NCBI GenBank assembly: GCA_963575745.1
Contig: CAUYUJ010014205.1
Coordinates: forward strand, 252,501 to 316,500
DNA length: 64,000 nucleotides
Source of the DNA: Prorocentrum cordatum
Taxonomy: Eukaryota; Sar; Dinophyceae; Prorocentrales; Prorocentraceae
Direction: 5' to 3'
Positions 18,601 to 29,556 of the stretch are shown one piece after another (the stretch's first letter is position 1; the number at the start of each line of letters is the position of its first letter). The position numbers were made by a program, and so were the translations under genes. The notes below the pieces were generated by a model, which searched no databases, was not told the origin of the DNA, and was given only the letters and a program-made list of their open reading frames with translations.

Positions 18601-20118
18601 GATGTTTGTGTATCACGCGTTTTCTTTTTCGGGTACAGTCAATATTACAACTTGGTAGGCGATATTCCTCTGATTGGCTATATTGGAATATCGAGCACTT
18701 GTCGGACCAAGCAAATCTAAATACGTATGATGTGGTCATTTGGATCAGGCTGCCATCGATCCCATTAATGTGCTGTTTATTGCGGGTAACCCATGCATTT
18801 GTTCCTGATTTATTTCCCCGGGGCCGTGTCCAGAGCCCTTTTGCAAGACCTTGTGCAGCGTTGTGCAGCCATCGCCGGGTTTTTGCGAGCTTGGCGGAAT
18901 TCCCACACTTAGTTCTGAATCTGCTCCTACTGTCATTGTGCCTGCGGCAAATTTGCCACTTTGTCAGCGAAGCACTCTGTGTGGTGGCCCTTCGAGCACC
19001 GCCCAGAAGGTCGTCTACGGCTTTTAGCAGGCCCCTTTGGGCCCTCGACCTCGAAGGCTGGAAGAGGACCGATTTTCAGCCGAAGAGTGTGTACATCGAA
19101 AACCATTCTAAACCTTTATAATATCACCACATGTGTTTTGGCTTCTCGAGGGCCTCTTAGGCAGCTGTTGGAGGTTTCTCGGGACCTATTGAGCGCGTCT
19201 CAGTGTCGGCAATGTTGGGCTACCTTGACAGCTTTAGTGCTGTCTGGGTCGCCTTGGAAGCCTTCGAGAGCCAAGGAGAGCCCCAGGGAGGCGTTGGGCC
19301 GCCCAAGGGAGCCTCGGGAAAAGGGGAGGAGGGAGGAGGGAAAGTACGCGAGTCAGTGTGCGAGTCAGTGTGTCGAGAGAGGTGCGGGGGCCCTCAGAAG
19401 ACCCGCAGAAATCGTCCCAGACAGCCCTCCGCATTCCACCACGCCTCAACAGGCCAGGAGGCACCACGAGACATCCAGATAGTGACCTTAGTCATTACAG
19501 ATCTCAATGTGCGATGCTCGGTATGGGGTAATGTAGGTTGAAAGGTCAAAGGTGTTTGGTACGGTATCAAGTTTTTGGTTCATATCGAACGGACACGCTT
19601 CGGCACATAGGTAAAGAGAGCCTTACTTCAGGGCCCCCAGTGTAGATACGCCACATTGTGATAGTCGCCAAGCTTATATGTCAGAGTACGCTCTTGAGCT
19701 CCGAAGGTAAATCACATACAAGCCAGCATTCGCGAGGAATTACTCATGCGAGAAAAGGCGTCGCTGGGGAGGGGGTGGCAATTTCGCGCGACAGGCCAAA
19801 AAGTCTCGGTCCCTGGCTTGTCCTGCTTGTCCTCATCCTTATCGTCGTGGTCCTCTTCATATTTCTCTGCAATGTGTTCCTCATGTTGTTATTGTTCTCC
19901 GCGGCCTAGGGTATGGTGGTGACGAAGGGTCGAGTGCGCGCAGGAGAGGCATGAGGGTACGAGACATAGATGTTCCATGATGGAGGGCAAGAGAACTAAG
20001 GCCAGTGTCGGAGTGGTGTGGTGCCCAAGCGATTCTCTCTACATCTGTCGTTCGCAAGATGGGCGGCACGAAAAGAGAACATCTGAAGAATATTTCCCGG
20101 GGGAAGCAGGATAGCCAG
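18601..20118. other. Unassigned, probably intronic or intergenic
   Basis: No coding region or strong repeat recognised. A weak block of CTTGG-type short repeats lies at about 19140-19300. If the flanking fascin-like exons belong to one gene, this would be intron. Confidence 0.3.
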
Positions 20119-20198
20119 AACCCTTGCGGCGATTGGGAGAAGTTCTTCTTGGTGGCGATGGAGGACGGGAGAGTCGCCATCAAATCAGACCATGGCAG
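20119..20198 (+). CDS. Candidate fascin-like exon upstream of a GT-AG intron
   Basis: Preceded by an AG at 20118-20119. Encodes CGDWEKFFLVAMEDGRVAIK and then SDHGR, a near-ideal fascin-like strand pattern (W-E-K-F, D-G-R, H-G-R). It ends CATGGCAG at 20198, directly before GTGC. Joining it to the exon at 20747 restores the frame as H-G-R-Y-L-A, which is the consensus at this point of the fold. That agreement is the main evidence that the intron is real. Confidence 0.55.
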
Positions 20199-20746
20199 GT
20201 GCTTCCCCAATGACAGTGTTCATGCTGTTCAAGTTTGCATGCTTATCTTTTTTGATCGCCAACCCCATTTGTCTCCACTTCTCTTGATGACTCACGCCTG
20301 CACGTGCCAAGCCTCTCACAGATCCAGATCCCAATTTTCCCACGACTTTACAAGACTGCTCATCTTCCCCGACCACCAACGGATTATTTTGCAATCTGCG
20401 GGCTCCAGAGTTCTCGACCTCTTCCCCATAATCAATTCCTGATGATCCTGGGGCCCACGAGCGGAACGCATTCGCCCGAGATCAAGGAAACGCGCCAGAA
20501 CTGAACCAAAACCATAACGGCCTCTTGTCCTGGGACGTAGGCTCCGAATGCCAGCTTCGTCTCGGCGGCGCTGAATAGTCCAGAACTTCGACCCCTCAAT
20601 CCCTTCCTCGTCCTCCCGCCGCCCCTCCCTCCTGGAAGAGTACCGAGCGCAGAATAATCTCGACATTCGGTCATAAATCATCCTCCTCCTTTTCCCTCCA
20701 CTTCCCCCCCTGCCGCTGGGGGCACCACCCCCTCCTCCGCCAGCAG
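20199..20746 (+). other. Predicted 548-bp intron flanked by CAGGT direct repeats
   Basis: Starts GTGCTT and ends CCGCCAGCAG. CAGGT occurs at both boundaries (20196-20200 and 20745-20749 in ggCAGGTgc and agCAGGTac), so the exact junction can slide. Short direct repeats at splice sites are the mark of introner-type insertions reported in dinoflagellates. No terminal inverted repeats were evident to me. Confidence 0.5.
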
Positions 20747-20805
20747 GTACCTGGCGGTCCAGGGGGATGGGAGCGTGCGCGCGGATGCGGACAGCGCCGA
20801 CGTGG
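20747..20805 (+). CDS. Candidate fascin-like exon downstream of the intron
   Basis: Reads, after joining, R-YLAVQGDGSVRADADSADV: strand, D-G turn and strand, continuing the unit begun at 20119. The 3' boundary is unclear (a GTGG near 20802 could be a donor). Frames further right become Ala/Val repeats over a GTCGTC tract. Confidence 0.5.
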
Positions 20806-22184
20806 AGGCCCCCTGCCTGACGCCGCCGCAGTCGCCGCTCGTAGCGGAGGGCGTCGTCGACGTCGCCACCGCCGTCGCCACGTCCGAGGATCGAAAAGTC
20901 GTCGTCGTCGTCACCGTGCTCGCCGCCGCCGCCGCCGAGGATCGAAGCAGATGGCGTTTGATTTCCCCCTGGAAATCTCGAATTCGGGAGGGGGGGGGGG
21001 GGGCGGGCCCCGAGGCCGTCGAGAATCGATCCGAAATCTAGAAGCTGGAAGTGAATTTGAACGGATTTCTCCATCGTCGTTGTCGCCGCCCCCGCCGTCG
21101 TGCTCGTCGTCGTCGTCGTCGTCGTCGCTGCCAGCGCCGCCGCCGCCGTCGAACAAAATCCGTTCAAAATTAGATCCCGGATCCCTCCCGAGACCCATCC
21201 TGGCTCGTTTCTCAAGCGCTCCCGGAAAGGTCCAGAAAACTCGCGAAACGACATTGACGCCGCCGTCGTCGCCGGCGACGGCGACGACAATCATCACGAC
21301 AGTGAAAACGACGGCGGCGGCGGCGGGTTTGTTTTGTCACCCGTGTGTTTCACCTTACGTAAGGTTTGTTCGATTGGTTTTCTCGCCCTCTGGTGTTCTC
21401 ACCCTTGGCGTCCGTCCGTTCACGCAGAGCTTTTCTCGCCTCTGGTTTCTGTTCACCCACGCAGGTCCTCTTCTTTGAGTTGCTCCTCCTCGTCATCTTC
21501 GAGGTCCTCCTCGTCGTCTTCGAGGTCCTTCTCTCACGACGGCGAGGGCGACGGTAGTGCCGCCGGGATCCGCGAGGGGAGGCCGCCCGCTTCGAGCTCG
21601 CGGAGCACGCTTGCGGCGGCGGGCTGCTCTTGGCCACCACTGAGGGCCCGCCACCAGGGGGCTGAGGGCATCGTCGAAAGAGTCGTCGACGTCGTCGTCG
21701 CCGTCAGCATCGCCGTCGACGTTGTCGTCCTTCGTCTCCTCCTCCTCCTCCTCCTTCTTAAACTCCTCCACATCCTCTGTCTCCTCCGTGCTCTGTCTCA
21801 TCCTGCTCCTTCCTCCTATCCCCTCCTCTTGCTACATCCTCGTGTTCCTTCCTCCTCCTCGTCCTCTTCCTCCTCTTCCTCTAAGACCTCCTCCCTCCTC
21901 CTGCTCCTTGTCTTTCGTCACAGATCCATCCTCCACATCTTCTTCAGGAGGAGAACGACGACCACGACGGCGGGGAAGAGGGGAGTGGGGACGAGGGGAT
22001 GGAGACAGAGACGGAGAAGGCAGAGGAGACCGAGGGGGGATGAAGACAGAGACAGAGAAGGCAGAGGAGACCGAGGGGGGATGAAGACAGAGACGGAGAA
22101 GGCAGAGGAGACCGAGGAGGAGAAGGAGGAGGAGGAGGAGGAGGGCGACGACGACGGCGAGGACGAAGAAGGGGAGGCAAGTGT
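20806..22184. other. Unassigned; GTC/CGC-rich and CTCCTC-rich stretches
   Basis: Contains CGTCGTCGT/CGCCGCCGC runs (20845-20940, 21075-21150, 21680-21730), pyrimidine CTCCTC runs (21735-21900) and a threefold repeat of about 50 bp (GATGAAGACAGAGACRGAGA, 21998-22115). Candidate exons may be hidden but none is convincing. Confidence 0.35.
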
Positions 22185-22305
22185 TTCATAGCCATGCCCG
22201 ACGGGTCCCTGCGAGCCGACAGCTCGAACCCCGACGGCACCTGGGAGAGGTTCGAGATCTCGGACCTGCAGAAGGACGGCTTGCTCGAGAGCGCGAAGGG
22301 AGAGG
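22185..22305 (+). CDS. Candidate fascin-like exon
   Basis: Reads KCFIAMPDGSLRADSSNPD then GTWERFEISDLQKDGLLESA, again strand, D-G turn, strand and W-E-R-F. It is preceded by GAGGCAAG, a possible acceptor. Similar to the exons at 18479 and 20119, so one multi-repeat gene is plausible, though these could be separate gene fragments. Confidence 0.45.
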
Positions 22306-22439
22306 GGGGACGGGGGAGGCAGCCTGCGCGGGAAGGCCGCGCTGGGGCGCGGAGGGGCCCCAGGCCAGAGCGTGGCAGCCTGTGTCCGCTGCCCCTGCTC
22401 GGAGGGACGCATCTTTGCACCAACATCCTCCCCGGGTGA

Positions 22440-22514
22440 AAGCTCTTCTACCAGGACGGCACCAGCTCGAAGCTCACCCCTTTCCTTTTCGATGAAGACC
22501 GCCCCAAAGATGCT
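22440..22514 (+). CDS. Possible further exon of the same gene
   Basis: KLFYQDGTSSKLTPFLFDED then RPKDA, ordinary composition with a D-G turn, ending at GCTGGTGC (possible donor). No start or independent motif. Weak support. Confidence 0.25.
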
Positions 22515-23729
22515 GGTGCATATCGGCACGCCTCCCATCTGCGCCCGTTCGTCGAGGGTGGCCCCTTCACTCCAGGGAGACCGCCCCGGGTCTTCGGGTG
22601 CACACCCGCACGCCTCCTCGCCTGCGCCCTCACGTGTTGGCACCACCCCGCGGCAGGCCCGCGCCGCCCCCGACGCGGCGGCGCGCAAGCGCGGGGGCCC
22701 GAGGCCGAACGCCCTCGCCGGGGGCCTCGGGGCACACGGCCAGGGGAGGAACAGAGGCCACTCTGGCTCCCAAAAAAGACGAGGACAAGGAGGAGAAGGA
22801 GGCGGTTCACGACGAAGGGGAGGAAGGGGGAGGAAGAATTGGCGATTGCCGAATAGACATGGGCGCTTGCTGAGCAGTCCTGCCTCGTTCGGTTCCTTCT
22901 TCGGGCTGCGTTTGCCGGCGCGCTTCGCTTGCATGGGGTGCTCACAATTGAGGGCGGCCCTTCTTTCCGTCATACACTGAAGGCGGCCTTCAGCGCGACG
23001 TCCGCACGAGAAGTGGGAATGGACCGGGGGAGCGGAGGACGAGTCGAGGTCCGAGCGGCTCGCGCGGTGCCAGGAGGCACGGCCCGCGCCAGGAAGGTGA
23101 GGTCTGGGGCTCCAGTCGCGATTTTTCGCGATGTTGCATGTGCTTCGCAACGTCGTATCTCAGGGAAGAGGTGTGAGAACTGGGAGGGGGGATGGTATTG
23201 CCAGGGTCATGACATCTCCCAAATTCCGTCTCCCAGATTTCATGGCCCCCTCTTCTTGTTTCAGTCGGCTCCCCGCCCGGCCCCTCGTCCGCGCGCACAT
23301 GCCTCGGGCCATGATGCCCCCGCCCCCCTCTTCCTGGCCCCCCTCTTTGACGCACCCGAAGAGGGCACAGCAAAGCCTTTGTGACAGTCGAACACATTTG
23401 CAAAGCGAGTGACCTCTGCCGCTGCCCCTCGAGCATGGCTGCAGTAGCCACGGCGATGGGGCCAGCGCTTCAGCATTTGGAGATCTGCCCGGCCTGATGC
23501 AAAGTCGAGTGAACGCTTATTGCCTCCATTTTAACCTGTCCAGCCAGCCTTTGTCAGGGGCGTTTGCTCGCCAGAGTCTGCCTCGAGAAGGGGGCATCGC
23601 CGTTACAATTGCCCGGCATTTGGCATCGGAGCGCTACGCGAAGAGAAGCAGATGGCATGGCCTCACAAGTGCTGCAAGGGTCGCGGCGGAGTTCCAGGAA
23701 AGAAGAGGGAGACGTGATGAGAGAGCGAG
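22515..23729. other. Unassigned
   Basis: GC-rich sequence with long but Arg/Ala/Pro-rich frames on both strands and no recognisable domain. Confidence 0.3.
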
Positions 23730-23825
23730 GACGTCATCTTGAACCGGAAGGAGCTGTTCGAGTTCTTCGACCGCCTCTCCGAGGACGCCATCTGCGAGAA
23801 GCCCGCTGCTTTCGCACGTGGGGCT
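23730..23825 (+). CDS. Possible exon, unknown protein
   Basis: Open frame DVILNRKELFEFFDRLSEDA then ICEKPAAFARG, which looks like true protein (amphipathic helix) against a background of repeat-like frames. It ends near GCACGTGGGG. It might be a C-terminal exon of the fascin-like gene; no motif supports that. Confidence 0.3.
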
Positions 23826-25399
23826 TCCAGCTTTCGGGCGTCGCGCGCACGGGGGTGGCGTGAGGGGAGCCGCCTCCTCAGAAGATGAGGCGGGGGGCGG
23901 ATTCTCGGAGGGCACGGGGCGTCTTGGAAGCTATCCCGGTGTCTTGGAAGCCTTACGTATTGGAAGCTTCCAGGTCCTTCTAAGAAGACCACCGCTCCCT
24001 GAAAGCACCCCGCCTGCTTGCAGGGCCAGTCCTTCCCGCCCCCCCCCTTGTTGCGCGCCGTCAGATTTCGTCGAAGTCCATATTATTCCATGATGTTTGC
24101 ATCGCTTGTCCCCAGCTGTCGCTCAGAAAGGGAGCAGCCAGAGGCGGTCACGGCTGGAAGTCGGAGTCGCGGGGAGCCTGCGGCGCCCCGTGTGTCTCAG
24201 ATCTCGCCCCGCCCCCCCTTGGCGAAGGATTGTCGCTGGTCACTTCCTTGAGCGTGACGGCCCTTGTCGCAGTTTCTTCCTTATGGCTCGAAGGATGGAG
24301 GGCATTTCCGTTTCAAAGCTGAGCTCCCGCTTGAACTGCGTTAGGTGGCAAATCATGGGAGTTTTTTTAGCACTTTGGCGAATCTCAGCTCCAATTCAGT
24401 GTCTTTAAGTATTGTTTAGTGCGGCTTAGTGCGGCGCGTGTCTTCCTTCTCCTACCCTCACCTTTCCACTCCCAGCTCTTCCTCCGCTTCCCCCATGACC
24501 CCCCTGTCTTTCTCTCCCCTCCAGGCCCATGCTGCCTGCGCGCGATTTCTAGCGACGTTCCCTCCCGCGTGACAGGTCGTTGTGCTGGGTCAGAAAATCC
24601 GCGGCCCAAACTTGCGCGCTCTCGAACTCCCCCACATGGGGGCGGCTGGATACCTCCAGCACGATTTCTCTTGTTATGCCCTGGTTATCGGGCCCGCCCC
24701 GTCGCAGCGTCTGGGCGCGGCGCCCGGGGCGCATCATCGCTGGTCACAGCAGAAGAGCTTCAGAGAAGAAGCAGGGCGGCAGCGAGTGATGCCGCTGCCA
24801 ACGCTGGCTGGTCAGGCGGTGCCGCAGGAATGCGTTTGACTTCGCAGTGCATCTCGTAGGCGTTCCCAGCGCGCGTGCGCGAAGCGTTGGGGGGCGCCCA
24901 GGCAGCGCTTCGATGCTTGCGCGCGCATCGAGTAGGAACGTTCTACGCAGTCCTTGGCAAACTTGCTCAGGCGCCTAGTCAGCGCTTCCAAGCTCGCGTG
25001 CCCAGCGCTTGCGTCACTTAGGATGGCAAAAGCAAGCTCGCTTGACGCGCCCCGACGCACCATTTCAGAATTACTACCGTTTCTTCGGTGCTCAGTGCAG
25101 TACAGACTGGGGGCCCCCCTCCCCCGCCGCCGTCATTTTGAATTGATTTTGGCCAGCGAGCCCGCCGCCATTTTGCTGTCTGTTCCCCGCGCTTGTTTTT
25201 TTGTTCCATGTGAGTGTGCTAAACCCGGCGTCCGGGAACGCCCGCGCGCGCTCGCGGGAGAGTCGCGGTGCCGCGTTCTCTTCGCGGAAATTCCAAATCT
25301 TCTGCTTTGAGAAAATAATATGGCTTGCATTCTCGGTTTACGCGGACAAATCTTCATTTATTGTTTTTTGTTTTGACGTCCCGTCCGTTTTTTCTTCAA
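23826..25399. other. Unassigned
   Basis: No gene recognised. A TTTAGTGCGGCTTAGTGCGG motif at 24416-24435 matches, inverted, a motif near 33000 and resembles the ends of repeat E. CGCGC-rich short repeats with AGCGCTT boxes lie at 24850-25010. Confidence 0.35.
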
Positions 25400-26810
25400 A
25401 TATATGAAAGACCGTGTTTTACCACTGCTGGGGGGAAACAGGGAGGGGTCTCACCTGCGGTTCCCAACCCGCCCCCCCCCCCCGTTTCGGAAACCGGAGG
25501 GGGGGGTCACTACCAGTTCGCCCCCCCCCTTTCCGTTCATGAAAAGGAGAGGGGGGGGTCACTACCAGTTCGAGCCCCCCCCTAGCCTGGAAAACCCGGG
25601 GGCCGGGGGTCACTGCTGGTTCGAACCCCCACCCTCCCCTCCCCCTTCGCCGCCGGCAGACGATTCCTGCTCCTCGGGACAGTTAGAGAGTGGTGGGGAT
25701 AATTACTGGGACAGTGGCGGGGACGGTGGTGGCGGGGACAGTGGTGTGGAGACAGTGGGACACTGATGCAGACAGTGGTGGGGACGGTGGTGGTGGGGAC
25801 AGTGGCGAGGGGACAGCGGGACAATGGTGGGGACAGTGGGACAGTGGTGGGGACGGTAACGTGGTGGGGACAGTGGTGAAGGCGATGGTGAGGACGGTGG
25901 CGGGACAGTAGTACAGTGGGGACAGTGGTGTGGTGGGGACAGTGGGGACAGTGGGACAGTGGCGGGGGCAATGAGGACAGTGGGACAGCACAGTGGGACA
26001 GCGGCGGAGACAGTGGGGACAGTGGGACAGTGGTGGGGACCGTGGGGGAAAGCGGGGAAAGCGGGACCGTGGTGGGACAATGGTGGGGAGAGTGGGGACA
26101 GTGAGACATTGGTGGGGGCACTGGTCGGGACAGCGGGGACAATGGTGGGAACAGTGGGACAGCGGTGGAGACACTGGGACAATGGTGGGGACAGTGGTGT
26201 GGGGACAGTGTGAATGTGGTGGGGACAGTGGGACAGTGGCGGGGACAGTGGTGGCGGGGACAGTGGCGAGAGCGGTGGCGAGGACGGTGGCGGGACAATG
26301 GGACAGACGTACAGTGGGGACAGCGGTGGGGACACTGGTGGGAACAGTGGGACAGCTCAGTGGGACAGCGGCGGGGACAGTGGGGGCAGTGGGACAGTGG
26401 TGGGGACCGTGGGGGAAATGGGGAGAGTGGGACCGCGGTGGGGACAGTGGTGGGGACAGCGGGGACGGTGCGACAGTGGTGGGAGCACTGTGGGGACAGT
26501 GGGGACGGTGGTGGGAAAAGTGGAGACAGTGGTGGCGTAGACGCTGGGACAGCGGCGGGGGACGTGGTGCGGACGGCGGTGGTGGGGACCCGGGAGTCGT
26601 CTGCCGGCGGTGAGGGGGGAGTCGTACCAGCAGTGACCCCCCCCGGTTTTCTGGAGGGGGGGGGGGGTCGCACCGGCAGTGGGTTTTCCAGGTGGGGGAA
26701 GGGGGTGGGGGGGGGACAGCAGGGGGGGGGGGGGGGGGTTTTGAAGGGAAGGGGGGCTGGGTTCCAGAGGATGAAGGGGGAATTTTCCATGGTAAAGCGG
26801 CGGTGGATCA
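25400..26810. repeat. Repeat D: G/C-homopolymer inverted arms around a minisatellite
   Basis: Left arm: three copies of GGGGGTCACTACCAGTTCG-like sequence (25500-25625), then CGCCGGCAGACGA near 25654. Right arm: TCGTCTGCCGGCG near 26592, then CCAGCAGTGACCCCCCC near 26620 and further G runs to 26740. The arms are inverse, so the block can fold back. Flanks GTGTTTTACCACTGCTGG (left) and CATGGTAAAGCGGCGGTGG (right) are also roughly inverse and may be the termini. No coding capacity. Confidence 0.6.
25680..26570. repeat. GGGACAGTGGTG minisatellite
   Basis: About 890 bp of degenerate 9-15-bp units built from GGGACAGTGG and GTGGGGACAGTGG. The long Gly/Asp/Ser and Pro/Thr/His frames are repeat artefacts. 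Confidence 0.95.
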
Positions 26811-27289
26811 CGCTTTCTCAAAAATATTATGCGTTCATTAATCGTTATGATTGCTCGAGTTCCGATTTTTATTTGTTTGTGCAACTTCGCTGTAATTTTA
26901 TTCAACTGATTTCAAAACGCAGCCCGCCATAATAATTCCGCACTGGTTACAAGACGATCCGCTGCCAATATTTTATGGTGGGGAAAACTGATTTGCATAG
27001 TTTGTTGTTTCGCCGCCCCCTTATTTTCTGATGTGGGGCGCGTTTTATGGATTCCGGTGCGATATTTCAGACGCCCGCGAGCTACGCGCCACGCGCGGAT
27101 GCCAAGCTCGCCCAGGGCGGTTCGAGGGGCGCATATTCTTGGGTGGCTTCTCGAAGCTTACAGGGTTCAAATCAGAAGGTGGGCCGTTGACCGAGCCTCA
27201 GAAGCGACGTCTGCCCTCAGTCAAGGTGCCTTGCATCGGCGCGAAAGTGCTTGCAGCGGGTTTCGTGGGCAGTTAGTGATCACTTACTA
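26811..27289. other. Unassigned, lower-GC spacer
   Basis: AT-richer than its surroundings at 26815-27010. No gene recognised. Confidence 0.3.
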
Positions 27290-28770
27290 CCTGGCCAGTC
27301 CCGCGCGGGCGGGCTTGCGCATGCCCGGGGTCTGCGCCCGCGCCGCGCTAGGCGGCGCCCGCTAGGCGGCCCGCGCGCGCCGCCGCCGCCGCCCGCCGCC
27401 CGTCGCTCGCGGCGCCCAAAACCTGGCTGGCCAAGCGGCTTGAACGCCCCGTCCAACGCGCGCGTTCCCGCGCGAGGACGCTGCAAAACATGCGCGCAAG
27501 CGGTCTCTGCTCGCGCGCTCTCGCGGCGGTTGCGGCGGCGGGCGAGACTGCGGGTCGGCGAGAACCCCGCGCGCGCACTCGCTGTCAGGCGCAAGATGTT
27601 CAGGGCCCCTATGGCGGCGCGCTGGACCGCGAACGACCAGCTAGACGGTCGCTGGCCCAGCGCGGGGGGGCGCCTCGAGGGCTGCGCAGTTGACGGGCCT
27701 GCCCGTGGAGGAGCATGGCGAGGTTGCCGATGCGCTTGGCAGCAGCGACTGCGCGAAGCACCAGGCACCTCCAAATCTGCCGCCCATGCCCGCCGATCCT
27801 CGCGCCGTAAGAGTCTCGGTGGCGGATGAGTTCCGCGCCCGGCTGTGCGGGGGTGCGCGCGAGGAGAAGGCGGCTCGTTTTCTGGCAGCTTCGGAACCGA
27901 GGGGCGCCGCTGACGCGCGCGGGGCCGTTTTCGCGATGGTCCTGGGCCCCGTGATGGCGCGGAATTCTTTCTGCGCCTCTCCATATCTGTCGTCCTGGAG
28001 GTTTTCGCTCCGGGCCCCCAGTCAGGTTCTCGCCGAGCTTGCGTCGGCCACTTGCACGGCATCGGAGTTACTGGGAAAAAGGGCCCTGGCAGTTGCGCCG
28101 CCTTGACTTCGAGCTTGCTGTTTTTCGTGCCCGGCGCCCCTGCGCGATTTTCGGGCCCTGCTTTCCCCGGCGGGCCCCCCCGCCGATCGCGTTTGCACGG
28201 CCTTCGTGGCGCCTTGGTTTCGGTCCTTCGTCGGCCCCCCGCGTCGCCGCGCGACGTAGTCGCGCGTTTGGCGCTTGACTCTAGACCGCGTCCAAAGCAA
28301 ACGCCCGCCCCGCCCGCGCGCGCCTGGGCACTCGCGCGCACTCGCTCGCGCTCGCATCCCACCGCGCTCGCCCTCGCCGACGCGCGCGCGCGCCTGCGCC
28401 CCGCGCCACCGCCGCGCGCGCGCTCACTGAGACGGGCGCGCACATACGCACGCGCACACAGCGCACGCAAAACAGCGCACGCGCACGCCCGCGCCCGCGC
28501 GTGCCCGCGCGATCGCGCGACCAGACGCCCAGACGCGCGCGCGCCCACGCACTCACGTCCGCAGTTGCCCACGTGCGCTCATTGTCTGCCCCTCCGCCCG
28601 CTTCGCCAGCGCCCCGGAGGGGGAAGCGCCGCCCTGTTGCGGGGCCGGCCTTCCCACTCCAGCCATTCTGCCCTCGCGGAGTTCCGGCGGAAATTGCGGG
28701 GCGGGCGGGGTTTTGAGGAGGGGGAGCGCGCGGCGGACCCGCCGTCGCACCCCCCGGTTGCCCGGGTCCG
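27290..28770. other. Extremely CpG-rich block with alternating GC runs
   Basis: GC well above the rest of the window, with many GCGCGCGC and CGCACGCGCACAC runs, densest at 28290-28560. The ORFs are Arg/Ala/Pro-rich on both strands and unlikely to be real. The alternating purine-pyrimidine runs are of the kind that can adopt Z-DNA. Confidence 0.5.
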
Positions 28771-28789
28771 CAGTTTCGTGCTATTTTAG

Positions 28790-29556
28790 TCAGATCTCAT
28801 TCAGTCCAGTGTCATTTAGTGCCAGATTTGGGCCCCATCTAGCGTCATGTAATACCATACGTCAGATACAAAAGGCTGACGCCACATCCGCCGACCCTCG
28901 TCCTGGCACGAGGCCACAGGGAGGGCTGACGACGCTCGACGTTCGCCCGGCGTTCGAGCTTGAAGGCGGCCGTGGACCAGTTCGGCGCTCCCGCTACGCA
29001 TCCAGTGGCCTTCGACCCATCCCGCCATGGCGCCCGGGCCGCGGGCGCGAAGCCTATTGGGCGTTCGCGGGGCCAGCCGCCAGCCCAAATAGAGAACTGA
29101 TGCGCTTGCCCCTCGAACCACCGCGCAACGCGAAAAACTTGCGCGCCTAATGTAGGCGGGCCGCCGCTGGCGCCTCCGCGCCGAAAGGCCCTGCCAGGCG
29201 CCCCCCGGGGCTCCTTGGCGGCGCTCTCCGCGGGAGCCTCCGGGGGGCGAGCGTGCGCCAGCGGTGCTGCGGCGGCCTCCTAGCGCGAGGCCCGCGAAGA
29301 CCTCCTCGTCCTCGGCGCCAACCCCAGGAAGGGGCGGGCCCGCGTGGCCCGTCCGCCCGCGCCCCTGAGCGCGAGGCGGCGGCTCGAGGATGGCCAGCGA
29401 ACAACATTCTGCGACGACCCCCCCGCCGCCGCCGCCCGCTCGCCCCGCGCCCGCCCGCCCGCCCGCCCCCGCGCGCCCGCCCGCGCGAGTCGCAGTAAAT
29501 CGCACTATGTGGCATTAAATCTGGCACTCAATCGCACTAGATGGCACTAAATGGCG
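28790..29556. repeat. Repeat E: foldback repeat with TTTAGTGCCA ends
   Basis: CATTTAGTGCCA at 28813-28824 is exactly inverse to TGGCACTAAATG at 29542-29553. GTGCCAGATTT (28820-28830) is inverse to AAATCTGGCAC (29517-29527). The right end holds several CGCACTA/TGGCACTAAA sub-units. About 770 bp in total, no coding. Related motifs occur near 24416 and 33000. Confidence 0.6.

Noticed and set aside
25582-26811. 409-codon Pro/Thr/His-rich protein
   Set aside because: Translation of the GGGACAGTGG minisatellite; plus-strand frames are equally open.
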